The notes beneath the pieces are model-generated. The model ran no database searches and was not told the DNA's origin. It saw nothing but the letters and a program-made list of their open reading frames with translations. Of a stretch of DNA of 10,399 nt, positions 1-5,967 are shown one piece after another; positions within the stretch are counted from its first letter, which is position 1; each line of letters opens with the position of its first letter. The stretch is taken from assembly GCA_025966435.1 (NCBI GenBank), contig JAICRQ010000076.1:1-10399 (forward strand), read 5' to 3'. Position numbers and translations under genes: made by a program. The stretch is from Anaerolineales bacterium (GTDB lineage Bacteria > Chloroflexota > Anaerolineae > Anaerolineales > Villigracilaceae).

Positions 1-302
1 CGCTGCGCGTCATCCGCGAAGAAAACCTGGCAGAGCGTTCCCTGGAGCTCGGCGAGTATTTTATGGAGCAGTTGGCGGAGATCCCCAGCCCCCATGTAAA
101 GGAAGTACGCGGGAAAGGACTGCTGATTGGCGTGGAGCTGACGAACGGCGCCCGTCGCTTCTGCGAGGCGATGCAGGAGCGCGGCATCCTCGCCAAAGAG
201 ACACATGATAACGTCATCCGCTTTGCGCCTCCCCTGGTGATCGATAAAGAGACCATCGATTGGGCGCTTCCCTCTATTCGCGATGTGTTGAACATGAAAT
301 GA
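1..302 (+). CDS. rocD: Ornithine aminotransferase, C-terminal part (5' end outside window)
   Basis: PLP-dependent ornithine--oxo-acid transaminase, which converts ornithine and 2-oxoglutarate to glutamate semialdehyde and glutamate in arginine/proline metabolism in the cytosol. Only the last 99 codons or so are present; the reading frame is open from base 3. The visible part covers the small C-terminal domain. The segments RSLELGEYF, KEVRGKGLLIGVEL, LAKETHDNVIRFAPPL and the closing IDWALPSIRDVL match the C-terminal pattern of RocD-type enzymes closely; the KETH...RFAPPL stretch is especially typical. The PLP lysine lies upstream of the window. The gene ends 33 nt before pyk on the same strand, so the two may be co-transcribed. 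Another class III aminotransferase such as acetylornithine aminotransferase is possible but fits less well. Confidence 0.88.
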   Translation, partial: LRVIREENLAERSLELGEYFMEQLAEIPSPHVKEVRGKGLLIGVELTNGARRFCEAMQERGILAKETHDNVIRFAPPLVIDKETIDWALPSIRDVLNMK

Positions 303-335
303 TTTCAAAACCTTTAGAGTTTGCAGGAACGTGTT

Positions 336-1775
336 ATGTCGCGTAAAGCAAAAATTGTCGCCACAATCGGGCCCGCCTCCCAGAGCGAGGATATCATTGA
401 GAAACTAATTCTGGCTGGGATGAACGTCGCCAGAATGAATTTTTCACACGGCACACATGAGCAACATGCCGAGTGGATTGCCCGTATCCGCAGGGTTTCG
501 GAAAAACTTGGTGTTTCCATCGGGATTCTTCAGGACCTACAGGGACCGAAGATTCGAGTGGGAAAATTGGCGGTCCCCTTGATGCTCACGGAGGGGGAAG
601 AGGTCACGCTCTACACCGCCGAGACTCAGGGGCCCGAGACCGGCACGAAAAACATCCCTGTGGATTTTCGAGAATTGTTCGATTCTGTACAGACCTCAGA
701 CAGGCTTCTGCTCGATGACGGCCGCCTTGCGCTGGAAGTGCTGTCTGTGGATGGTCGCAGCGCCCTGACTGCTAGAGTCGTTGTCGGTGGTGTGCTGTCT
801 TCTCATAAGGGCATCAACCTGCCCGGCGTGCGGCTGCACATCGCAGGGTTCACCGAGAAGGATGAAGAGGACCTGGCGTTTGGTATTGCTCAGGGCGTCG
901 ATGCGGTTGCCATTTCGTTCGTACGGACCGTGGATGACGTTCTGCAGGTCCGTTCTGCGGTGGAGCGCTTTTCCGAAGGCAAACGTCTGCCACTTCTGAT
1001 TGCCAAGCTGGAAAAGGCGGAAGCGCTGGATAACCTGGACGACATCCTGGAAAACGTGGAGGGCGTGATGGTGGCGCGCGGCGACTTAGGCGTGGAGCTC
1101 CCTCCGGAGCGCGTGCCCGTGCAGCAGAAGCATATCATCCGCGCTGCCAACCTGCGTGCCAGACTGGTGATCACCGCCACGCAGATGCTCGAATCGATGA
1201 TCACGAACCCCTTGCCGACGCGCGCCGAAGCCTCCGACGTGGCGAATGCGGTCTTCGACGGCACCGACGCGGTGATGCTCTCCGCTGAGACGGCTGTGGG
1301 AAAATACCCGATAGAGTCGGTTAAGTTAATGGACCGGATTGTGCGCGAGGCGGAAACGCATTTTATGGAGTGGGGCGCGGAGCAGCATGTGAGTGGCTTC
1401 GAGAACAGCGATGCTGCTTCGATGGCGCGTGCTGCACAGGCACTGGCAAACGATATGAACGTTCGGGCGGTTGCCTGCTTCACCAAACAGGGGAGGACGG
1501 CCTGGCTGCTCTCCAAGATCCGGCCGCGGGTGCCGATCAGAGCCTTTACGGCTGATACGTTCACCTTCGGCCAGCTGGCGTTTCTGTGGGGTGTGCGTCC
1601 CCACCTGGTTCCCTTTGTCAATACGCTCGAGGAGATGCTCCATCACGTGGACGAGGCTCTGATGCGCACCGAGGCTATGCAGGCAGGCGATCAGGTCGTG
1701 CTGATCTCTGGGTTTCCAGTCGGCGCGATCCGCCCTCCGAACATGGCGTTGCTGCATACCGTCGGGGAATCATAG
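336..1775 (+). CDS. pyk: Pyruvate kinase
   Basis: Cytosolic glycolytic enzyme that makes pyruvate and ATP from phosphoenolpyruvate and ADP. The protein is 479 residues, normal for the family. The A-domain opens with KIVATIGPAS (residues 5-14) and MNFSHG (34-39). LQDLQGPKIRVG leads into the B-domain (about 70-170), which closes with GINLPGV. The catalytic core has AKLEK (K224 as the phosphoryl-transfer lysine, E226 a metal ligand), MVARGDLGVELP (D250, second metal ligand) and TATQMLESM. The long stretch from TRAEASDVANAV through DAVMLSAETAVGKYP is a family signature. The C-domain runs from about 355 to 479. ATG 336 is chosen because AGGA at 325-328 sits 7 nt upstream and the protein then begins as family members do; TTG 321 and GTG 333 are possible but less likely. 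It converges with treS, leaving a 56-nt gap. Confidence 0.97.
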   Translation: MSRKAKIVATIGPASQSEDIIEKLILAGMNVARMNFSHGTHEQHAEWIARIRRVSEKLGVSIGILQDLQGPKIRVGKLAVPLMLTEGEEVTLYTAETQGPETGTKNIPVDFRELFDSVQTSDRLLLDDGRLALEVLSVDGRSALTARVVVGGVLSSHKGINLPGVRLHIAGFTEKDEEDLAFGIAQGVDAVAISFVRTVDDVLQVRSAVERFSEGKRLPLLIAKLEKAEALDNLDDILENVEGVMVARGDLGVELPPERVPVQQKHIIRAANLRARLVITATQMLESMITNPLPTRAEASDVANAVFDGTDAVMLSAETAVGKYPIESVKLMDRIVREAETHFMEWGAEQHVSGFENSDAASMARAAQALANDMNVRAVACFTKQGRTAWLLSKIRPRVPIRAFTADTFTFGQLAFLWGVRPHLVPFVNTLEEMLHHVDEALMRTEAMQAGDQVVLISGFPVGAIRPPNMALLHTVGES

Positions 1776-1831
1776 AGTGTCGTTGCGAGCCGCGCAGTGG
1801 AAAAGCTTCGCCTCCTCGCATTGACCGATTG
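1776..1831. repeat. Convergent intergenic segment resembling a dispersed TTGCGAG...CTCGCA repeat
   Basis: This 56-nt gap separates the convergent stops of pyk and treS. It holds an inverted repeat, TGCGAG at 1784-1789 and CTCGCA at 1815-1820, enclosing 25 nt. The wording (CGTTGCGAGCCGCGCAGTGG ... CTCCTCGCATTGACCGATTG) recalls short intergenic repeats of the 'CATTGCGAG...GAAGCAATC' kind seen in many copies in some bacterial genomes. It has no T-run, so it is not a textbook intrinsic terminator, although it could fold in transcripts from both sides. That it is multicopy is inference from memory of similar elements; only one copy lies in this window. Confidence 0.35.
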
Positions 1832-3445
1832 TTATCTTAGCCAGAGATATTGATAAGGCGCTAGCTCAATTTCAATCGTTTCGTCTGCCGGGAGAAATTC
1901 CTGCCTCGTAAGAAGGTCGGTCATCAAAGTGACCGACTTTTGTATTGGGTAGGAAATATTCTGCGTTGTGCTGCTGAGATTGTGGATGGCGAGTATCGTT
2001 TCCGTCTGGTGGCTTCGCTGGAATGCGGCAATGCTTGTATTTGCCATATCGATCCATGCAAAGTCTCCCCAGCCAAACGCCTGATGCTTTCTTCGAACGG
2101 CAACCATATGTCGGATCATATTGAGCAGCGAGTCCGGGTCTGCACGCTTCGATTTGACATTGACGCGAGCGGGCCCGTAGACCTCATCGCTGATCACGGG
2201 CGCATATAACGAGCCGCTTGAAGCTTCCGAAAAGCCTGCTGTGGGGCCCGGCTCCCACTGCATGGGCGTGCGCACGCCGTTGCGGTCCTCGAGCCAGATA
2301 TTTTCTCCCATTCCGATCTCGTCGCCATAATACAGGATAGGTGATCCCGGCAGTGTGAAGAGCAGGGAATATGCCAGGCGAATTTTGCGTTCGTCATTAT
2401 CGAGCAGAGGTGCCAAGCGCCGGCGAATGCCCAGGTTAAGGCGCATGCGCGGGTCGGGTGCATAGTTCTCCCACATCCACTGGCGCTCCTCCTCCGTGAC
2501 CATTTCGAGGGTCAGCTCATCGTGGTTGCGGAGGAAGATGCACCACTGGCAATTCTCAGGGATCGATGGTGTGCGTCGCAGAATCTCTCGCATATCTTCG
2601 GCGCGCTCTTTTTTAAGGGCCATAAAGATGCGCGGCATGATCGGGAAGTGGAACCCCATATGAAATTCATCGCCATCCCCAAAGTAGGGACGCACATCTT
2701 CGGGCCACTGGTTCGCCTCACATAACAGGATCCGTCCCGGATACGTTTGATCGATGAAGCGCCGCAGCCTTTTGAGGTAGTCATGGGTCTCCGGCAGGTT
2801 CTCGCAATTCGTGCCTTCGCGCTCGAACAGGTAGGGAACGGCATCCGCGCGGAAGCCATCGATGCCCAGCTCGAGCCAGAACCCTGCAACCCGAATCATC
2901 TCCTCCTGCACCAGGGGGTTGTCATAGTTCAGATCGGGTTGGCTGGAATAGAAGCGGTGCCAGAAGTACTGACCGGCTTTTTCATCCCACGTCCAATTCG
3001 ATGGCTCTGTATCCAGAAAAATGATACGCGCTTCCTGGTACTTTTGGTCAGTATCACTCCAAACGTAATAATTCCGATAGGGGGAATTGCGATTGGCACG
3101 CGCATCCTGGAACCAGGGATGCTGGTCCGACGTGTGATTCAACACCAGGTCCATGATGATACGAAGGTTCCGGCGATGTGCCTCTTCGATCAAACCCTTG
3201 AAGTCATCCAGCGTGCCGAACGTCTCTGCGATGTTGTAGTAATCGGCAATGTCATACCCGTCATCTTTCAGCGGCGAGGGATAAAGTGGCATCAGCCACA
3301 GGCAGTCCGCGCCAAGCTCCTGCAGGTAATCGAGCTTCTGCGTGAGTCCTTTAAGATCACCGTGACCATCGCCGTTACTATCACGAAATGCACGGACATA
3401 GATCTGATAAAAGATCGCATCCTTATACCAGAGTGGTTCGTTCAT
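1832..3445 (-). CDS. treS: Trehalose synthase (maltose alpha-D-glucosyltransferase, GH13)
   Basis: Intramolecular transglucosidase that interconverts trehalose and maltose in the cytosol; 537 residues, close to the usual single-domain length. The GH13 motifs are all present: region I DLVLNH (99-104), region [22 protein letters not shown] with nucleophile D201, region [15 protein letters not shown] with acid/base E243, and region [11 protein letters not shown] with D309. The combinations [47 protein letters not shown] and [23 protein letters not shown] are characteristic of TreS rather than alpha-amylase or alpha-glucosidase. It is the last gene of the sugar operon, 125 nt after aglG, in the place where rhizobial agl operons carry an alpha-glucosidase. 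The start is the only good ATG, but no strong Shine-Dalgarno is seen; an AAGGA lies too far upstream. The 125-nt gap shows only a 4-bp CAGC/GCTG stem and no convincing promoter. Oligo-1,6-glucosidase is a less likely alternative. Confidence 0.93.
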   Translation of the reverse strand: MNEPLWYKDAIFYQIYVRAFRDSNGDGHGDLKGLTQKLDYLQELGADCLWLMPLYPSPLKDDGYDIADYYNIAETFGTLDDFKGLIEEAHRRNLRIIMDLVLNHTSDQHPWFQDARANRNSPYRNYYVWSDTDQKYQEARIIFLDTEPSNWTWDEKAGQYFWHRFYSSQPDLNYDNPLVQEEMIRVAGFWLELGIDGFRADAVPYLFEREGTNCENLPETHDYLKRLRRFIDQTYPGRILLCEANQWPEDVRPYFGDGDEFHMGFHFPIMPRIFMALKKERAEDMREILRRTPSIPENCQWCIFLRNHDELTLEMVTEEERQWMWENYAPDPRMRLNLGIRRRLAPLLDNDERKIRLAYSLLFTLPGSPILYYGDEIGMGENIWLEDRNGVRTPMQWEPGPTAGFSEASSGSLYAPVISDEVYGPARVNVKSKRADPDSLLNMIRHMVAVRRKHQAFGWGDFAWIDMANTSIAAFQRSHQTETILAIHNLSSTTQNISYPIQKSVTLMTDLLTRQEFLPADETIEIELAPYQYLWLR

Positions 3446-3570
3446 AATTGAATTATTCTCATTCCTTTTCCTTGGTCGATTGACTACCTGGCATGTTGAC
3501 AGAACAGCGATGAAAAGCTGCTATTTCTAAAGTATGAAAGTGGAAATGGTACCGGCAGTGAAGTGTTCGC

Positions 3571-4752
3571 TTAGCCTTTGACGGCGCCGGCTAACATACC
3601 GCGCACAAAATAACGCTGCAGGGCGAAGAACACGATCATCGGCAGCAGCATGGAGAGGAATGCCGCGGCAGTTAGTACCTGCCAGCCAGAGCCGAGCGAG
3701 GTCACCATGTTGCTGATCTGATAGGTCATGACCGGCGTAGTGCCGCCCAGAAAAACCAGCGAAACCAGCAGGTCATTCCATACCCACAGGAACTGGAAGA
3801 TGCCAAGCGAGGCAATGGCGGGCATTGCAAGAGGAATAACCAGTTGTCGGAATGCTGTCCAGTGCGAAGCGCCATCCAGATAGGCTGACTCGAACAGGTC
3901 CTTCGGCAATGTTCCCAGGAAGTTGCGCATCAGGTAAATCGCGTAAGGCATGCCGAAGCCCGTATGGAAGAGCCATACCCCGAGGAAGGTACCGTTGAGC
4001 CCCACCTGTGCATAGAAGCGTGAAATCGGGACCAGGGTCATCTGTAGAGGTACCACCTGCAAGCCTACCAGCAGGGCAAAGAGCAGGAAACGTCCTTTGA
4101 AGTCCAGCCAGGCAAAGGCGTATCCGGCAAATGCCGCAAACAGGATAGGCAGGAAGGTCGCAGGGATCGTGACCAACAGGCTGTTGATGAACGCCCGTCC
4201 CATACCACGTGGATTTAGAATATCGCGCGCGGTGCAGGAAAGATCCGGCGGCTGCGTTCCGGCTGCGCAATCTGCCCGGTATGTATCCTCACCACGATAA
4301 CCTACGAGTGCGTCAATATAGTTGTTGAAGGTGAACTTCGATCCTGCTTCCTCTCCGGCCTCTCTGAGATAGGTTGCGATCTCGGCGGCTTCCTGGGCGC
4401 TTGGGAGCGAGTTGTCGCCCATGTGTGGCTGACCGTTGATATCCTTACGAAGCAGTGCCAGCAATTGCAAAGAGCGTGGGTATTTGGCGATCACGTCCGG
4501 GTTTGTGAGGTCCGCTTGCGGGAGTGCTGTTCCATCGGCGCCATGGCACTCCGCACAGTATGTCGCGTAGTGCCCACCGACTGTTTGCGAACCGAAGACC
4601 GTCCACCACCCCGAACTCCTGACCGCCTCGGGAGGGCGCAGAGAGGTCACTAGCAATCCCACGGTCGGCACGATCCAAATGATCATAGTCAGGATGACGA
4701 TCACATGGGTCGGCACCTTGTTGAGCAGTTTGTTGATCTGTTCCCTCTTCAT
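3571..4752 (-). CDS. aglG: AglG-like sugar ABC permease with an inserted cytochrome c domain
   Basis: Inner subunit (MalG type) of a carbohydrate ABC importer, 393 residues against roughly 280-300 for simple relatives. TM1 spans about 18-38 after a Lys/Arg-rich N-terminus, which places the following loop outside. That loop (about 39-187) is greatly enlarged: residues 55-137 form a cytochrome c-like domain, listed separately, followed by FTFNNYIDAL and a segment with C162 and C173. The permease core resumes at GMGRAFINSLLVTIPAT. The coupling (EAA) motif is ESAYLDGASHWTAFRQLVIP, with E288, D293 and G294, and the C-terminus YFVRGMLAGAVKG is typical of AglG-type permeases. The ATG overlaps the aglF stop by 4 nt (ATGA), so the two are translationally coupled. 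The frame is unbroken and both flanks of the insert align with the normal permease pattern, so this is not an assembly join. Family placement is strong. Substrate (trehalose, maltose or another alpha-glucoside) is inferred from neighbours. Confidence 0.92.
   Translation of the reverse strand: MKREQINKLLNKVPTHVIVILTMIIWIVPTVGLLVTSLRPPEAVRSSGWWTVFGSQTVGGHYATYCAECHGADGTALPQADLTNPDVIAKYPRSLQLLALLRKDINGQPHMGDNSLPSAQEAAEIATYLREAGEEAGSKFTFNNYIDALVGYRGEDTYRADCAAGTQPPDLSCTARDILNPRGMGRAFINSLLVTIPATFLPILFAAFAGYAFAWLDFKGRFLLFALLVGLQVVPLQMTLVPISRFYAQVGLNGTFLGVWLFHTGFGMPYAIYLMRNFLGTLPKDLFESAYLDGASHWTAFRQLVIPLAMPAIASLGIFQFLWVWNDLLVSLVFLGGTTPVMTYQISNMVTSLGSGWQVLTAAAFLSMLLPMIVFFALQRYFVRGMLAGAVKG
4342..4590 (-). 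other. Cytochrome c-like domain inside the AglG-like permease
   Basis: This marks residues about 55-137 of the permease. It reads as a compact class I cytochrome c. An N-terminal helix leads to the heme-attachment motif C66-A-E-C69-H70 (bases 4543-4557), followed by GADGTALPQADLTNP, a typical post-heme loop. A middle helix (SLQLLALLRKDI) follows, then GQPHMGDN with M111 (4420-4422) as candidate distal ligand, and a last helix QEAAEIATYLREAG resembling the end of CBB3-type cytochrome c domains. By the positive-inside rule the domain lies on the outer face of the cytoplasmic membrane, where c-type heme is attached. The motif order and spacing come from the sequence; heme binding and any electron-transfer or sensing role are inference. 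Confidence 0.85.
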
Positions 4753-5786
4753 CGCGTTGCCTCCTGCTCCATGAATCTCTTGATGTTATAGTAAATGAAT
4801 GGAATGATCGCAACCACCAGGACGACCGCCACTGCTGTTCCGCGCCCGACGTTGAAATTCTTGTACATTTCGGTGTACATGCGGTTGGCGATCACGTCCG
4901 TCTGGAAGTTGCCACCGGTCATAACGTACACCAGATCGAAGAGCTTGAGCACATTGATGACCATGGTCGTCACCACGACCGTAATCGTCGGCAGGATGAT
5001 CGGCACCATGATTCGCCAGAAGACCGTCCATTCGGTGGCACCATCCACGCGCGCTGCCTCCAGGATCTCATCCGGCACCGATTTGAGCGCCGCGGCGAGG
5101 ATCGTCATGCAGAACCCGGACCAGATCCAGATGCCCACGAGAATGATCATGAAGGTGTTGATGGGCGTGGTGGATAGCCAGGCAACGGGCCGCCCACCCA
5201 GCGACGTAATAATGGAATTCAACAGACCGATCTGGGTCTGTGATGTGCCGTAGTCATAAACAAACTTCCAGATCACGCCTGCCCCCACAAATGAGATAGC
5301 CATGGGCATGAACAGGATGGCTTTTGCCAGCGCCTCGTACTTTACCCTGTCTGCGAGCACGGCAAACCCAAGCCCCACGGAAACGGTCCCGAACACCATT
5401 ACGACGATCCATTTGATGGTATTGCCATACGAGGAACTCCAGAACGAGTTCCAAAATGCCCCCGGCGAGCTGGTGTTGAACTCGGCTGTCAGGGCATAGC
5501 GGTAATTCTCGAAGACTCCCCAGCAGGGTTGTCCTTCCCGGCAGGTCGTCGCTGCCGAAGCGGTTCCATCTCGATTCTGGAAGCTCAAGCCGATGGTATT
5601 GATCATCGGATAAACGATAAAAAAGGACATCACCAGCAGAGCGGGAAATAGATACAGCCAGGGAACTAGCCCGCCCTGTTTCATGATCTCGGGGACCGGT
5701 GCGCCAGAGGACGTTCTTACGGGTTTTCTTCGCACGGCCACTTCCGGTGTGGTGGCAGGTTTGGAGATATCTTGTGGCGTGGCCAT
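4749..5786 (-). CDS. aglF: AglF-like sugar ABC permease
   Basis: Membrane subunit (MalF type) of the alpha-glucoside importer, pairing with the AglG-like subunit; 345 residues. A long basic, probably cytosolic N-terminus (1-38) precedes TM1 (about 41-64). An extracytoplasmic loop follows (65-122) with C82 and C88 flanking REGQP. Five further hydrophobic segments lie near 124-146, 155-178, 209-232, 264-285 and 316-335. The coupling motif is E243-AARVDGATEWTVFWRIMVP with D248 and G249, followed by ILPTITVVVTTMVINVLKLFDLVYVMTGG, a stretch typical of this subfamily. A strong Shine-Dalgarno (AAGGAGGA, 5791-5798) precedes the ATG. The stop overlaps the start of aglG. The gap to aglE upstream is 181 nt and contains a palindrome and a decayed copy of this gene's own 5' coding region. 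A sugar other than an alpha-glucoside cannot be excluded. Confidence 0.92.
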   Translation of the reverse strand: MATPQDISKPATTPEVAVRRKPVRTSSGAPVPEIMKQGGLVPWLYLFPALLVMSFFIVYPMINTIGLSFQNRDGTASAATTCREGQPCWGVFENYRYALTAEFNTSSPGAFWNSFWSSSYGNTIKWIVVMVFGTVSVGLGFAVLADRVKYEALAKAILFMPMAISFVGAGVIWKFVYDYGTSQTQIGLLNSIITSLGGRPVAWLSTTPINTFMIILVGIWIWSGFCMTILAAALKSVPDEILEAARVDGATEWTVFWRIMVPIILPTITVVVTTMVINVLKLFDLVYVMTGGNFQTDVIANRMYTEMYKNFNVGRGTAVAVVLVVAIIPFIYYNIKRFMEQEATR

Positions 5787-5787
5787 C

Positions 5788-5916
5788 TCATCCTCCTTCG
5801 TAGTCTGTATAAAGAAAGTGAAAAGGTGACATCACCAGCGGACAGAGGCTACAGCCACGGGCAAGGGTTCCCGGGTTCCTGATCTCTGGAAGGTTCTGCG
5901 ATGTCATGGGATTCAT
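5788..5916 (-). pseudogene. Decayed partial copy of the aglF 5' coding region
   Basis: The aglE-aglF gap contains a stretch (about 5821-5890) collinear with aglF codons about 33-54 (5621-5690). Shared blocks in the same order are GACATCACCAGC (5828-5839 and 5626-5637), TACAGCCA (5850-5857 and 5653-5660) and TGATCTC (5880-5886 and 5684-5690), given on the + strand. Small deletions of 1 and about 5 nt lie between blocks. The remnant sits in a 42-codon open frame from ATG 5916 to a TGA at 5788-5790, one base before the aglF start. In it EI, LVMS and Y of the aglF protein can still be recognised. No Shine-Dalgarno precedes the ATG, so a remnant is more likely than a working small protein. A leader peptide coupled to aglF is the alternative. 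Confidence 0.55.
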
Positions 5917-5927
5917 TGAAAATGAGA

Positions 5928-5953
5928 GGGGACGTCTCCATGGAGACGTCCCC
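5928..5953 (-). terminator. 26-bp perfect palindrome after aglE (attenuator or mRNA-stabilising hairpin)
   Basis: Two 13-nt arms, GGGGACGTCTCCA and its exact complement, meet without a spacer, giving a very stable stem once a small loop opens. It starts 14 nt after the aglE stop. The sequence that follows in the transcript (TCTCATTTTC) is only moderately T-rich, so termination would be partial. Hairpins here are common between binding-protein and permease genes, where they favour expression of the binding protein. A protein-binding palindrome is possible but less likely. Confidence 0.6.
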
Positions 5954-5967
5954 AAATAACCAAGCTT

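Noticed and set aside
321..335. Upstream TTG/GTG starts for pyk
   Set aside because: The family begins near MSRKAKIVATIGP, and the AGGA at 325-328 would lie inside the gene if TTG 321 were used.
890..1621. 243-codon open frame on the - strand opposite pyk
   Set aside because: It is antisense to a clearly conserved pyruvate kinase, and its Ser/Ala/Arg-rich product shows no recognisable domain.
2747..3451. 234-codon open frame on the + strand opposite treS
   Set aside because: It overlaps the conserved GH13 catalytic region in antisense. The product has no family pattern and the frame reflects codon bias of treS.
3446..3570. Separate promoter or terminator before treS
   Set aside because: Only a 4-bp stem and AT-rich stretches without a -35/-10 pair are visible, so no regulatory call is made.
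4543..4557. CxxCH in the permease as a chance match or a zinc site
   Set aside because: The motif comes with the full surrounding pattern of a cytochrome c (post-heme loop, distal Met, final YLR helix) and on the correct membrane side, so chance or zinc binding is a poorer explanation.
5865..5880. Short direct repeat GGTTCC around CCCGGG
   Set aside because: Too short to distinguish from chance, and it lies in the decayed aglF copy.
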